Numbered from the stretch's first letter, positions 19,701 to 31,058 are shown. The stretch is DNA of 31,084 nucleotides from Byssochlamys sp. IMV 00236 (GCA_001931875.2 MSJH02000551.1:1-31084), one strand, 5' to 3'. Numbers and translations are program-made. Notes: generated by a model from the sequence alone, not told the origin.

Positions 19701-22700
19701 TGGCAGCCAAGAACTTCAACTTTAAAAACTCTCATTGGGAGCCGCTTCTGGAGCCATGGAAGTTTAGTATCAAGGCATCTCAAAGCCCAATAGACAAGAG
19801 CATGACTGTTTCATTAAACTCTGAAGAATTGATGCACTTGAACGTGACACATGCATTTATTGAAACCACTCTGGCTATTTCTCAGACACTGTCAGAGGTT
19901 AGACCACTCGCCCAATCGGTCCAGGATCAAGTGCGGCCTTACTTGCTTACCAATTCGACTGGTTATGATCTCCGGTTTTGGAATATGTCTGATGATGCGG
20001 ACAGTAGTAATCCGCACATATTCTGCTTGAGCAATGGTGAATCTATGCCATGGATCTTTCGAGACTGGAAAAAACGTAGAGAGAATATCAACATTGGCAA
20101 AAACTTGTTTGGCGTTCAAGTAGATGAGAGTAATTGGGAGAGTATTCTACATGTTGCAGTAGATCGAGAAGGTCAGTTTGCTTATCGCCTTCGGCCTGAA
20201 GACAATGGTGTTTATCATCGCTTGATTGTCGACATTCGTTTAGAAAATCATGTCAAGAAAGTCACGTTTAGAAGCGGTCTCGTCTTGGAAAACGGATCAT
20301 CGCAAGAGATGCAAGTGGCCATTGTGAATAAAAAGAGACTTATCCTTTCGGGTGTCATCACATTGCAGCCTGGAGAAAGCTACCATGTGCCGATCAAGTT
20401 GTGTTATGACCAATGGATCGTAGCCAGACCTTCAGAAAGACACCGCTGGAGCAAGGAGATGATGACATGGTCTGATGTATTATTACCTACGTTTCCTAAA
20501 TTTCTGGAATGTGAGCCCTTGGATAATCAGTCAGTGAAGCAGTTCTTCCAGATCAAGACTGAGTGCGACAAAAAGAGCACGCTTGTTAGACATTACCCAT
20601 TGATGAAGATTCAATTCTGTGCACCTATTGAAATCGAAAACCTATTACCCTTTGATTTTGATCTTGTGCTATCAGAGGAAGGTAAAGACGAGAGCACCTT
20701 CTTGTTTATTCAGCATGGTCAAAAGGCACATATCCATAGCTTGAAGAGCGACGCTACATTAAAAGTACAGTTGGACTTGAAGTCGGACAAGTACAAGCCT
20801 AGTGAAGCTGCAATCATCCAAACGGCCCCGAATTACAATTCAGTTAGCGACAAGTTAACCATTATAGGCCAAGATGATGTATTGACCAACCTGAGAATGC
20901 ATGTCTCGAGAACGATTAATGCAATAGACTCACTATACATTGGTATATATGCACCTTATCTTATCATCAACAAGTTTGGCCTTCCTATCAGTTTGAGACC
21001 ACGCCAGACATACCGTCAAAGCAAACAACGTGTGGAACTGATTCCTGCATATAAAGAAGGTGAGCAGATCGTACCTGCTTTATTCTCCTATGATGATATT
21101 GATTACCATAACCGTGCTCAGATATCCATCGATGGTTCTAAATGGAGCGACCCCATCAGTTTTGAAGCTGTTGGAAATAATCAAGACGTCACTTTGTTCT
21201 CTAAAGCGGATGCCTATGCAAGACATGCTGGTATCAAAGTTGAAGAAGGAACAAACACGTTACGATTGACCAAGATTGTTTCCATTACGCCTCGCTACAT
21301 CCTAAAGAACAACATGGAAGTGAATCTCGAACTGTGCGAGTTCAGTACAGATAATGTGATAAACATTCAACCAGGACAAAAGACGGCACTGTATCAGACC
21401 AGCAAGTCTTCAGTACGATGGCTATGTCTTCGCCTCCAAGAGCCTGACAGAAGATGGTCTTGTCCTATAAACATTCAAGACATTGGCAAAACGTATGTAA
21501 AGGTGGATAGAGGAGAGAATGCTATACCGTACCTGGTCAGGGTTTCCATCGAAATCAGAGACTCTACTATTTTTGCAACCTTTAATGAAGACGATGAATG
21601 GCCATACTATATAGTGAATGACTCTAGTGTCGATCTTGAATTTGCGCAAGAAGACATTGACCCGAGTGACTATAATCTAAAGGGCAAACAAAAGGCAGCC
21701 ATCACAAAGCCCCGTACCTTCCACCTGTCTCCTGGTGAACAACTGGAATACTCTTGGGATATTCCTATTGCAAGAGAAAAGAGAATCGAATTACGTGTAG
21801 GAGATAGACGTCGACATATTAACTTTGAAGCTGTTGGTTCACAGATACCCTTCCGTTATCTAAAACAGCGAGATGGACCCGTTGGAAGCAATACCCTATC
21901 CATTGATATCAAAGCTCGAGACTCTGCACTTATATTACATATTACTGATTTTGACCTATCAAAGAGTTTATACAGACCCAAATCCTCAGCCACTTCTACC
22001 CTTGCATCTTCATCTAGAGAAGGTAGTGTACGTGAAGCCTTTGAAACTGTCAACATTCAACATGTGGTCAATTACATATTTGAGTTGAATTTGACCGGCT
22101 TGGGTTTGTCACTCATCAATAGAGATCCTCAGGTATGTTGACCCTATACATTATTTTATATCTCTGGGGGTGCTGATAGACTTGAAAACAATAGGAAATA
22201 GCATATGCTACCATCAAAGGCATTGATTTCAAGTACACTGATTCAAACATGTATCAATCATTAAGATTAAGCATTGACTGGCTGCAGGTGCGAATAACGT
22301 GAAAACCCCAAGTACTCCTTACTCACCCAGTTTTTTAGGTTGACAATCAATTGTATGGGTCAACTTACCCTATCCTGTGCTATCCATCTACCTTACCAAA
22401 AGTAGCAACCGAACTAGATACACATCCTACACTTCATATTGCTCTAGATAAAGTCAAGGATGACCAACATGGTGTATATTACTTTAAGCTCTTCTCCTTC
22501 CTTCTTCAGGAGATGACATTTGAAATGGATGAAAGCTTCTTATATGTCCTACTAGACTTTGCACAGTTTGACAACGCCCCTGCTGCTCCTGAACACAGGT
22601 AAGAGATGGTGGCAATGTTATGTAGAATGTGTCATGTGTTGATACATGTGATATAGGGAAGATTTGTTTGTTATGGAAATTGCAGAACCTACTGTCGAGA

Positions 22701-24197
22701 AAACATATGCGCTTTATTACTTTGAAGAGTTTTATATTCAGCCTATGCGACTAAACATCTCGTTTGTTAGAACCGAAAAGATGAACAACAGCAAGGACCC
22801 TCAGTATGTGATCAAAGGGTTATTTTGAAACTACTTTATTTACCCATTTCTTAGGGACTCATCCAGGAACACACCTATAGGCTATGTATTTAACGTGTTT
22901 ACAATGACTTTAGGAAACATCAACGATGCTCCTATAAAGCTTAATGCCCTCATGGTAGAAAACCTCCGTGCAAGTTCTAAAGATTTAACTTCACGCATCA
23001 TCCTGCATTATCGTGAACAAATCATTTATCAGGTCCATCGCATCCTTGGTAGCATTGATATCTTTGGCAACCCCGTAGGTCTCTTCAATACCCTTAGTTC
23101 TGGATTTGGAGAATTGTTCTATGAGCCTTATCAAGGTTTTGTCATGAGTGATCGTCCACAGGATTTAGGCATTGGTATTGCTAGAGTACGTTCCGTAATC
23201 TGTAAAAAACAGGGATCATCCTAATCCTCCTTGCTTTTGTTTTTTTTACTTTAGGGAGTGGGTGGATTCATGAAGAAGAGCATCTTTGGTGTAACGGACA
23301 GTATGTCGAGATTCACAGGAAGTTTAGGAAAAGGTCTATCAGCTGCAACTATGGATAAAAAGTTCCAAGAGAAGAGACGTATGAACATGACTCGTAACAA
23401 GCCTACACATGCGATCTACGGCATCACTCAGGGTGTGGGGTACTTTGGTACCAGTATAGCTAGTGGTGTTGCAGGATTAGTTGTGAGTTATTTTGATGTT
23501 TGGTTGCCGTTTATATATACTGATCATCACTTTAGAAACGTCCAATTGAAGGAGCTGAAGAGAATGGTGTGCTGGGATTTGCTGAAGGTGTTGGTAGAGG
23601 CCTCGTAGGGTATGTGCTGTTAATAGATAGAATCATTATCTAATTAAAGTTTAGGGTCGTTACAAAACCTATTGTGGGTATTTTTGATATGGCTAGTAAT
23701 ATAACAGCAGGCATACGAGAAACGACGACTGTGTTTGAAGGGGCAGAAATCAACAGAGAACGATTGCCCCGGTTCATTGGAAGAGATGGCATTTTAACCG
23801 TAAGTGTCTTGAGTCCCAGACTTGCCTGTATTAATCTTTTTCATAGTCATTTTCACAAAGAGAAGCTCTGGGTCAAATGTGGCTTAAAGAAATGGAAAGT
23901 GGCAAGTTCTTTAATGATGATTACATTGCTCATACAGTCATGAAAAGCGACCAAATGATTGCCATTTTGTCCTATCAGAACATTATTGTCATGACGTCTG
24001 ATAACTTAAAGATGGAATCTAGTATTCCATTAGATCTCATTGAAACAGCCGAGGCAAAATCTGACGGTGTTTATCTGCAGGTAAAGAAGAATGCGCCTCG
24101 AGTATTGACGATTGAACAAGAGACGAGCAAAGAGTGGTTTGCCAAAGAAATTCGAGAGACGTTAGAGCAAAGAAAAGAAGAGCAAGAACGACAGTGA
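13734..24197 (+). CDS. VPS13: VPS13 bridge-like lipid transfer protein
   Basis: Eighteen exons: 13734-13830, 13881-13958, 14008-14120, 14177-14497, 14554-14652, 14706-15234, 15291-15511, 15563-15804, 15865-16260, 16318-22132, 22195-22287, 22339-22598, 22657-22803, 22855-23185, 23255-23482, 23536-23609, 23655-23799, 23847-24197. All phases agree and give 3179 aa (yeast Vps13 3144). The chorein N-terminus is clear: MLESLVANILNRFLKNYV, LSDLKLRKDALDKLDLPI and LVIPWSNL. Exon 10 carries the long repeating-beta-groove body and the Vps13 adaptor-binding region (from about PYLLTNSTGYDLRFWN). The C-terminus has the LFNTLSSGFGELFYEPYQG, GVGGFMKKSIFGVTDSMSRF and GFAEGVGRGLVG segments of the VPS13_C/ATG2-like region, then a PH-like domain. 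The family moves phospholipids at organelle contacts (mitochondria, vacuole/endosome, ER, prospore membrane). AATAAA lies 48 nt after the TGA, close to the convergent eS1 stop. Confidence 0.97.
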
Positions 24198-24264
24198 TTA
24201 TATTTTACACAAAATGATATACTTTTTATTGCCATATAGTAGCAAATAAAAATCTACGTTTTTC
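24198..24264. terminator. convergent 3' ends of VPS13 and eS1
   Basis: 67 nt separate the two stop codons. Plus-strand AATAAA is at 24245-24250; minus-strand AATAAA is at 24225-24230. Each signal lies beyond the other, so the two 3' UTRs probably overlap. Confidence 0.7.
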
Positions 24265-25384
24265 TTAGACAGAAGCCAAGATAGGAGGTTCAACAAACTC
24301 CTTGGCAGCCTTAGCACCAGTGTCATCAGCAGCAGCGGCAGCACCACCGTGAAGGGCCAAGAGAGCAGAGACGTCAAATTTGGGAGCCTTGAGGATCTTG
24401 ACCTTACGAATGTAGGTGTTTTGAAGAGGGTAGATACCTTGGCAAGCCTTTTCAATACGGACGGCAATAGCGTCTTGAGAAGCGTGAGAGGCAGAGCTGG
24501 TGATCTTGGCAACCAATTCCTTAAGATCGCAAGCAGAGGCTTCTTCAGTCATGATTTCAAACATCTTTTTACGGATTTGACGGATTTGAGAAGCTTGAGC
24601 GTAGGTGGTCTTTTTGATCTGGTTACGGCGACGAGCAGTGAAAGAGATGGCAAAAAGACGAACCAAGTAACCATCAGTGGTCTTGATGTCAACAAAGGCT
24701 TCAATGAGCGATTGCCACTTCTTGACCATGGAACGGAGTTTATCAGTGGTCATGTCCATACCGTAAAAGTTGGTAAGACAGTTCTTGCCTTGGATTTCGT
24801 CAACCTTGAGCTTGATCTTACGGAAGGCACGGCCTTCGTCCTTGGACAAATCACCAAGGGAGACTTCGACAACACGACCGTTGAGAGAGTCGTTGGCGTT
24901 ACGGAGACCTTGAGTACGGTTGACCAAGGTCTTACCGACTTGACGAACTTCGAACATGGAAGGAGCCTTGATGTCATACCAGTCCTTACGGGTGAAGGGG
25001 TCAACGCTAATGAATGAGTGTCAATAATATTGTACAAAATTAACGAAATCGCGCAAAAAGATTGGGTGGAGAATGACGATTCTTCTCTCTCACTCTCTGT
25101 CTCTCATTGTTGTGTGTGTACGCTCCACTTGATCTGTCCTCATTCTCCCTTTCCCTTTATTCTTTAAGCTAATTTCGTTTTCGTGGAAGCATTACTTACA
25201 CCTTCTTCTTCAGACCTTTCTTTCCTTTTGAAAGACGCCTATAATCATCACATTAGGATCTGTTGCAAAAAAAATAAAAGTGTGTATATTCGAGCTTACT
25301 TGTTCTTGCCGACAGCTAGATGTATAAGATAGGATGGTTAATATTGAAGATGGATGGATTGATAGGTAGCCTTCACTTACCCAT
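24265..25384 (-). CDS. RPS1: 40S ribosomal protein eS1 (RPS1/RPS3A)
   Basis: Four coding exons on minus: 25384-25381 (ATGG only), 25315-25300 (a 16-nt microexon), 25238-25200, 25006-24265; 266 aa, slightly above the usual 255 or so. The assembled start reads [20 protein letters not shown], then [18 protein letters not shown], typical of eS1. Inside are [35 protein letters not shown] and [20 protein letters not shown]. The C-terminus has an Ala-rich stretch. eS1 is a small-subunit platform protein near the mRNA exit. Introns are 65, 61 and 193 nt; the last is long for this window and contains nested inverted repeats. Divergent from eS30. Confidence 0.95.
25007..25199 (-). other. 193-nt eS1 intron with nested inverted repeats
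   Basis: Outer arms AACGAAAT (25042-25049) and ATTTCGTT (25172-25179) enclose inner arms GGAGAATGA (25068-25076) and TCATTCTCC (25140-25148). The nesting allows a long branched hairpin. No C/D-box pair (RUGAUGA with CUGA) is present, so I do not call a snoRNA. Confidence 0.5.
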
Positions 25385-25697
25385 ATTATCGATTAAGAAG
25401 GAGGGGGATTTGAGGTTTGGGTTTGGTGTTCATAATCTATCTGTCTCTCTCTCTACATAGCCCTCACTTTGACTCTCCCGCCCCTCTTTCTCTCTCTCTC
25501 ACACATTCCCGGCACACACACGATCTGTGAGCGGTCTACTGCTGAGAATTAAATATGACTCGGGTCAAAGGGTTAAAATGTACAAATCAATCGGACCAAC
25601 AGCGGGTCGAACCGGGGTTCACGGTCGGATTCTGTTCTGGTATGAACTTGAGGGATGCATGGAGATGATTTAACCTTCTCTTTTATTATCGTATAAT
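25385..25697. promoter_or_regulatory. bidirectional promoter of the eS1 and eS30 genes
   Basis: 313 nt between two divergent start codons. The eS1 side has GGTTTGGGTTTGG-like and CT-repeat tracts. The middle holds GGGTCAAAGGGTTAAAA and, about 25602-25627, the G/C-rich cluster GCGGGTCGAACCGGGGTTCA followed by CGGTCGG, which is unusual for the local base composition. Sharing one promoter would coordinate two small-subunit proteins. Confidence 0.6.
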
Positions 25698-25951
25698 ATG
25701 GTAAGATGATAGCAGCATCGTATAACAACATCAACCAACATCCATCATCATCATAGGGTAAAGTACACGGTTCTTTGGCTCGTGCCGGTAAAGTCAAGTC
25801 TCAAACCCCCAAGGTTGCTAAGCAAGAAAAGAAGAAGCCCAAGACAGGTCGCGCAAAGAAGAGACAAATTTACAACCGTCGTTTCGTCAATGTCACCACT
25901 CAAATCGGTGGTAAGCGCAGAATGAACCCTGCTCCCACTCAAGGTCCTTAA
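25698..25951 (+). CDS. RPS30: 40S ribosomal protein eS30
   Basis: Two exons: the start codon alone (25698-25700), then a 56-nt intron and 25757-25951; 65 aa, basic. The sequence [40 protein letters not shown] and the [16 protein letters not shown] tail identify eS30. No ubiquitin-like fusion (as in animal FAU) precedes it, as is usual in fungi. It acts in the 40S head/shoulder near the decoding centre. AATAAA is about 50 nt downstream. The intron right after ATG mirrors the divergent eS1 gene. Confidence 0.95.
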
Positions 25952-28165
25952 ATGCACCTCAACGTTGAAAGCAACAACACCAGTATACAACGATCGTTTT
26001 GTTGAATAAAATGTATCTTGTGTAAATTACATGTGGAATGTGAAATGATCAGCTGCGGCGTCGTAATGACGAGCATGCATTTTGTGTCAATATGGATGAG
26101 TAGTCACCGAGGGGAAAAAGAGGGAGAGAGAGATGAGAAAGGTAGCCTTGTTAAAGACTGCTGCGTCTTTTTAGGTTGTAGTATAAACGATCCACTGAAA
26201 ACAATGTTGATACACAGCCGCATTGACAGTAAGGAAAACAACAACACTTTTAGAAACTCGTATTGCTCTCAATTAACTTTTAAGGTCAAGAATGTTATTG
26301 CTGAGCTTAGCAAAGAGATTATCGTCAATATGTAGTGGCATTTTTTTTTTTTTGCCTTTGACATAATTAAAGGGCAAATTGCCAAGTAGTGCGCCTAAAT
26401 AAGGCTATGTGTTCGCTTCTAGTTTTTATTGGTTAAATCAGAAAGAGTAAATGATCCTTTCTTGATCTAGTGTTATTCTAACTATAAAGTTTTAGATAGT
26501 CCTGTGATCTCCTTGTGGTATCCAAAGTTGGTTAGTATGCTACTCAAAGTGGATGATCAACCAATAGAAAAACAGGATGATCAGCTCCTTACTTAACAAA
26601 TGAACTTGAGCCTTGGCAAGACTACACATGAACCCTTTGAATGTAAACAATAATTGACGATAGAATGCAAGCCATTCAAAAGACAATTTTAATGAAGTCA
26701 CAGTAGGTTTTACAACGCCTTTGGAACAGACCAAGGTTGAGTAAATGTTGTGACATGAAATACAAATGCAAACCAAGGTGTAACGTTGATTCCAGGTGGC
26801 GTTTTTTGAGCTTTTTAGCTGTGTTACCCTTAAAGCAGGGCGTTTCTACAGACACACACATATTCACACCCACATTTAAGCAGAAAAAAGGTATTTTTAG
26901 GAGATCGAAAGACTACATAAAGTCTCATGCTAATAACGCATACGCATACATAATTTTTTTTTTTTTTTTTTTTACTTTTGAAAGGGGAAAAAAGGAAGAG
27001 AGCGGTAACTATGCATATCCTACATTTGTTACTCAACAAATAAAACAGAATACTTAAAAGTCTGGATTTATGTTATTTGGCTAAAGAGGCTTCTAGAACT
27101 ATATAGCATGGCGTTTTTGAATAGCTCAAATCACAAGTGGACGATTGTTTCTAAAATAGAATGACAGGCAGCCATTGTCCATACAAAAAAAGACGCCCCT
27201 CCTCTTTTATATCCCCTCCTTCACATGCATTGTTTAAATAAAGAAAGGATGATGAAAGCGATCTTGATTACTTAGGGAGATGTATGTTAATCACTACGTG
27301 ATAAATCAACATATAATTAGACAGAAGAATAGATCGTTCCCCTTTTATCTGCTTGAAGGGTCCATATACTAGTTTTATTAATTTGAAGTCAATCAGAAAT
27401 GATTGGGCTGTGATTAAATTGATTTGAAACACTTCTTATCGAGCCGAAAATAAGAAAAATGCATTCAAACGATAAAAAGAGATGAATAAGAAACAAAGCA
27501 TGCAAGAAGAGTGAACAAAAGATAGAAAAAGACAAAGGATATGAAACAGAAGAAATAAAGTAAAGAAAAAGAAAAGAGGTAAAGAAGAAAGTCAGCATGT
27601 CCACCTCAAAGTTGAAAATACGGAGAAAGAAGAAGAATAAAGAGAAAGGAGTGGGGGATTGGGGGGAGCTGCGAATGCTTTACGTATGGTTAAGCATAGC
27701 AATTAATTTGACAGGTCTAAGGGGAATAAAGAGTACAATTAAATAAGAGATCTACAGTTCTAAGAAGGTGATACATATATATATATTTATATATATAAGT
27801 ATATGTTTATATTTATATAATGGAACATCATAATGAAACAAGGTTTATCACAACGCATTGTTACATGGATCTACTATCATCTTATTGACGATTCACCGCG
27901 CGATTATCATATATTCGACCATGCCCCCATCCTCCTTCTTGATCGTCTCCTCAAAATGAGTTATAAAAACCATGACTAGCTTCTCTCTATTCTTTTCTTC
28001 CCCCTTAAAATCCACTGTCAATAAAAAAGGGTCAGAAAGAAAGAAAGCAACAATTTTACTCTTTTTCTTTTCATTCCTTCACACTTCTTTTTTTTTTTTT
28101 ACTCTTATATACTTTCTATACCCCCTTCCATTCCTTTTTTAAACTTTAGAATTTATCCATCATAA
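25952..28165. other. 2.2-kb region without a recognisable gene
   Basis: The first 50 nt are the eS30 3' UTR with AATAAA. ORFs at 26018-26335 (starts with TTG), 26540-26776 (-), 26676-26873 (-), 26737-27057 (+, with a poly-Phe run from a T tract) and 27389-27604 (-) match no family I recognise and lack clear splice or promoter context. About 27441-27666 is strongly purine-biased on the plus strand. About 27771-27820 is an AT-dinucleotide-rich tract. From about 27960 (TATAAAAA) to 28165 lies the probable promoter and pyrimidine-rich leader of the IQ-motif gene. Confidence 0.5.
27771..27820. repeat. AT-dinucleotide-rich tract
   Basis: Nearly pure alternating A and T interrupted by single T, A or G changes, within AT-rich intergenic DNA. 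Confidence 0.7.
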
Positions 28166-29955
28166 ATGTACACAATCTATCAACAAGATTTATATTTATT
28201 TCAAACAGAGGTAAATATTTGTTTGAATAAAAAAAGAAGAGAGAAAGAGATGAGAAAAAGGTTTGACATTATATCTGTACGCATCCATATACATTCACAC
28301 ACCCTGAATTATAATAATCTTACTTGCTTAAAAATACCCCCTTAAATCTTGATTTATTTTAAACTTTTTATAGCCGCACTTCTCTCTTTCTTTCTTTCTC
28401 TTTTTCTCTCTTTCTTCATTATCATCAAAAAAACAAAATACTTATCTAAATTGTATCATCAACAGAGTCTATACTACCAAGATTCCGACGAAGAGGAACC
28501 TATTCTTGTCACCCAGAATTTGGACCAAGATCAATATGAATATGAATTCCCGCCCAAGTCTTATTTGGAAGCTCTAAGTTACTTGGATGAAGGAGATAAC
28601 AAATATTCATTTTTTGATCCATCTTCATTTACTGTCACGGCATTATTATCGGTTGATCAAGATCATATGTCATGGCATGAGACAACAATTGTGGACGATG
28701 GCAGGCTATCACCACTTCAATTGCCCGCACAAAGACCACGCGAGCTGTCTTGTGAATCTGCTTCTACTGTCAAGCAATTACCTGTACGTCCATCCTTCTT
28801 TTTGGCAAACCAAGTGACACAAGCTAGATCAAATTCAGGTAGTATTTGCTTGTTTGTTTATATAATTTGATTGCTTACTTGTTTGTACATACAGAACAAG
28901 ATATGGATATATTCTGCAGCGAATCTGTACCTGTCATGGACTTTGATAGTTCCACCATGACAGATACACTCAAAACAAATGAATCAAGAACCGTTCTTGT
29001 ACGCTTAAATAGGAACAAGTATAATGCACCCATTACGATCATACAACAACACTATACTGAAAACATGAGCGATGAAGGCTATGACGATAACGAAAAGGAT
29101 GAAGAATTAGAATCCGATTGTCAGTTTTACTCCATATTACAAGATGATGAAGAATTAATTCGTGATAAAGCCGCAATTAAAATCCAATCTTTATGGCGTG
29201 GCTATAACACTCGTCGTAATATGAATCAGCCCAAGATGCTTTTCCATATTGCTGCATTGTGTGATACGATCAATCGTCGACAATATGAAAATAAAGTCAA
29301 TCAATTGGAAAACAGATTGAAACAACTGGAACAACGATTGGAACAAGAGACTGCTATGAGAAGAGCATTTGAAAACACAGTAGAAGATATGACAGTATTG
29401 ATTGATCAGCAGCAGAAGGTGTTGTATGATAGATTAGAAGAAGAAGTGTCTTTACGCCAGACGTATGAGTTGAAAATGAACGAAGCACTCGATCAAACAC
29501 AAGCATTAGAGTATTGCTTAAAGAAGGAAGTGACCGCAAGGACCAAGATGGAAGATATGTTGACTCGTATCCTGGATCAAATGCATGAAACTGAAACGGC
29601 TAGACTGCAGCAGACTCAACAGGACGCCGAGGAACGAAGATTGATCCAGTCAAAGCTTGATCAAGCCTTGAATGAAATCTCTCAATTAAAAAAAATGAAC
29701 ATGTCGACCAGAAAAGATCCAGTCAAAAAGACTTCCAATGCTATATCTGTTGCCAAGGCAACAAAGACACCTATTGGTCGTCACCTCTCATCTGCCACAG
29801 CAACAGGAAAGAATTCACCAGTCATGACTACTGAAAGACCTTCTGTTGTTCCCTCAAATAGACGCAGCACTACTACTACTACTAATACTAATACTAATAC
29901 TACTAATAACACTACACTTAATTCAACTAAAAAGACACTACTGCTTCGAAAATAG
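28166..29955 (+). CDS. IQ-motif coiled-coil protein of unknown function
   Basis: Three exons: 28166-28210, 28466-28838, 28895-29955; 492 aa. The start MYTIYQQDLYLFQTE joins in phase to SLYYQDSDEEEP across a 255-nt intron. A separate in-intron ORF start at 28349 is an artefact. The N-terminal about 220 residues are acidic and low complexity. An IQ motif follows (AAIKIQSLWRGYNTRRN), the IQxxxRGxxxR calmodulin or myosin-light-chain site. Next is a long coiled coil (NKVNQLENRLKQLEQRLEQE and on) to about residue 410, then a basic Ser/Thr-rich tail with a Thr/Asn run encoded by ACT/AAT repeats. It could be a calmodulin-regulated cytoskeletal or polarity scaffold. That is inference from architecture only; no orthologue is recognised. 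Confidence 0.82.
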
Positions 29956-30478
29956 ATCACCCTCCCTTCTCTCTCTCTTCCTTTCATTTCTCCTTTTACT
30001 TTGTATAACCACATGGTATACCTTTTCTTACAATTACTTAATCATTTGGCATGTATACATACTTTCATTTTTGCTGTTGTTTTTGCTTGCATTTCACTCA
30101 AAAAGTTTTTTTTTTTTAATCCTTTTCCTAATATCCAAAAAAAAAAAGAAATTGATTGATTGAATTCAATCATTCTTTTGTAATAAACGCACGCCCCCCA
30201 ACTGTCGCTCTTTTCATTGTTACAGATCCCTTTTTCGGTCTTATGATTGTCGCATTGGTCGTACAGTTATGCTAGTTACTGATCGGGTAATCACTAAGGT
30301 TACTTCATTTGGTATAAACAACACTCAAGCTGCAGGAGTTTATTAATAAGGAGTTAAAACTTTTCGAGTTGAATCAAAATATCTGCTAATCTAGAATATT
30401 GATTCTCATTTGCTATCTTTGGAACTGATATTGAAACTAAGAAAGGTTATTGTTTTGCTTGTTTGTTTACATTTCTTT
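29956..30478. other. convergent intergenic region between the IQ gene and CSN8
   Basis: Pyrimidine-rich 3' UTR of the IQ-motif gene with T and A homopolymers at about 30106-30146 and AATAAA near 30182-30187. No supported gene. The remainder is the downstream flank of CSN8. Confidence 0.5.
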
Positions 30479-30983
30479 TTACTTACCTTGCTTTACTGGA
30501 TAAACCATATTCCCTTCACATTTCCATCCCCTGTTTGTTAATTCTATGCCATATTTGTTTATTTGCTGTTGACAAACATTTCATTTCAATTACCTGTAAT
30601 AAGCTCGTTTCCTTGTACCCCAAACAGGTTACTCACTTGGCTTAGGTCAATTGAACTATAGACCTTGGGTATCCACGACAACACTTCATTCCTTAGCTTC
30701 TCTTTTATCCTTGTCACCAATATTTGCATCCATTCTGTCCACCCAAAAGAATTCATTTGTTTATATGCTTCTGGATATGACTTATTTATCAAGGCTGCAA
30801 TCACTCTCCAAATAGCTTCAATTTGTTCTGTATTTATATTACGCTTCTTTATACGTTTTCTAATATATCGTGCAGCTTGGCTTTATAAACAAAAAAAGTT
30901 AGTCATAAGTTTATATAGCCACAGTGTACAGTTTACAAGTCATTGATTAACACGCTACTTGCCAAGTAAATGGGATACACCAC
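30479..30983 (-). CDS. CSN8: COP9 signalosome subunit 8 (CSN8), 5'-truncated by the window
   Basis: Exons on minus: about 30983-30959, 30880-30594, 30543-30479; the 5' exons lie beyond position 31084. The PSD8/CSN8 (PCI-type) domain shows ARYIRKR, EAIWRVIAALINKSYPEAYK, SFGWTEWMQILVTRIKEKLR and SSIDLSQVSNLFGV. The last exon supplies ELTNRGWKCEGNMVYPVKQG, the usual CSN8 end. CSN8 is part of the COP9 signalosome that removes NEDD8 from cullins. The first visible exon can end at GT (30958) or at a GC donor (30962, GCAAGT) with matching alternative acceptors; both keep frame. The intron before the last exon is 50 nt. Confidence 0.85.
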
Positions 30984-31058
30984 CTGCAAGTCAACATTTA
31001 CATTTATAACGCTCTACGGTATTACACATCAATAACATGATTTGTATTTTTTGTTTTG

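Noticed and set aside
25007..25199. C/D-box snoRNA in the eS1 intron
   Set aside because: No RUGAUGA and CUGA pair in proper positions; only inverted repeats are present.
25600..25630. tRNA gene suggested by a B-box-like GGTTCGACCC on the minus strand
   Set aside because: No T-stem pairing, acceptor stem, anticodon arm or A box could be drawn around it.
26018..26335. 105-aa ORF downstream of eS30
   Set aside because: Begins at TTG inside the eS30 3' flank and shows no recognisable motif.
26737..27057. 106-aa plus ORF with poly-Phe
   Set aside because: Encoded partly by a T homopolymer; no family match, splice context or start context.
30520..30570. Apparent frameshift in a GGGG run in the last CSN8 exon
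   Set aside because: It arises only if a 28-nt intron is assumed. A 50-nt intron (30544-30593, acceptor CATAG) gives an uninterrupted ELTNRGWKCEGNMVYP end.
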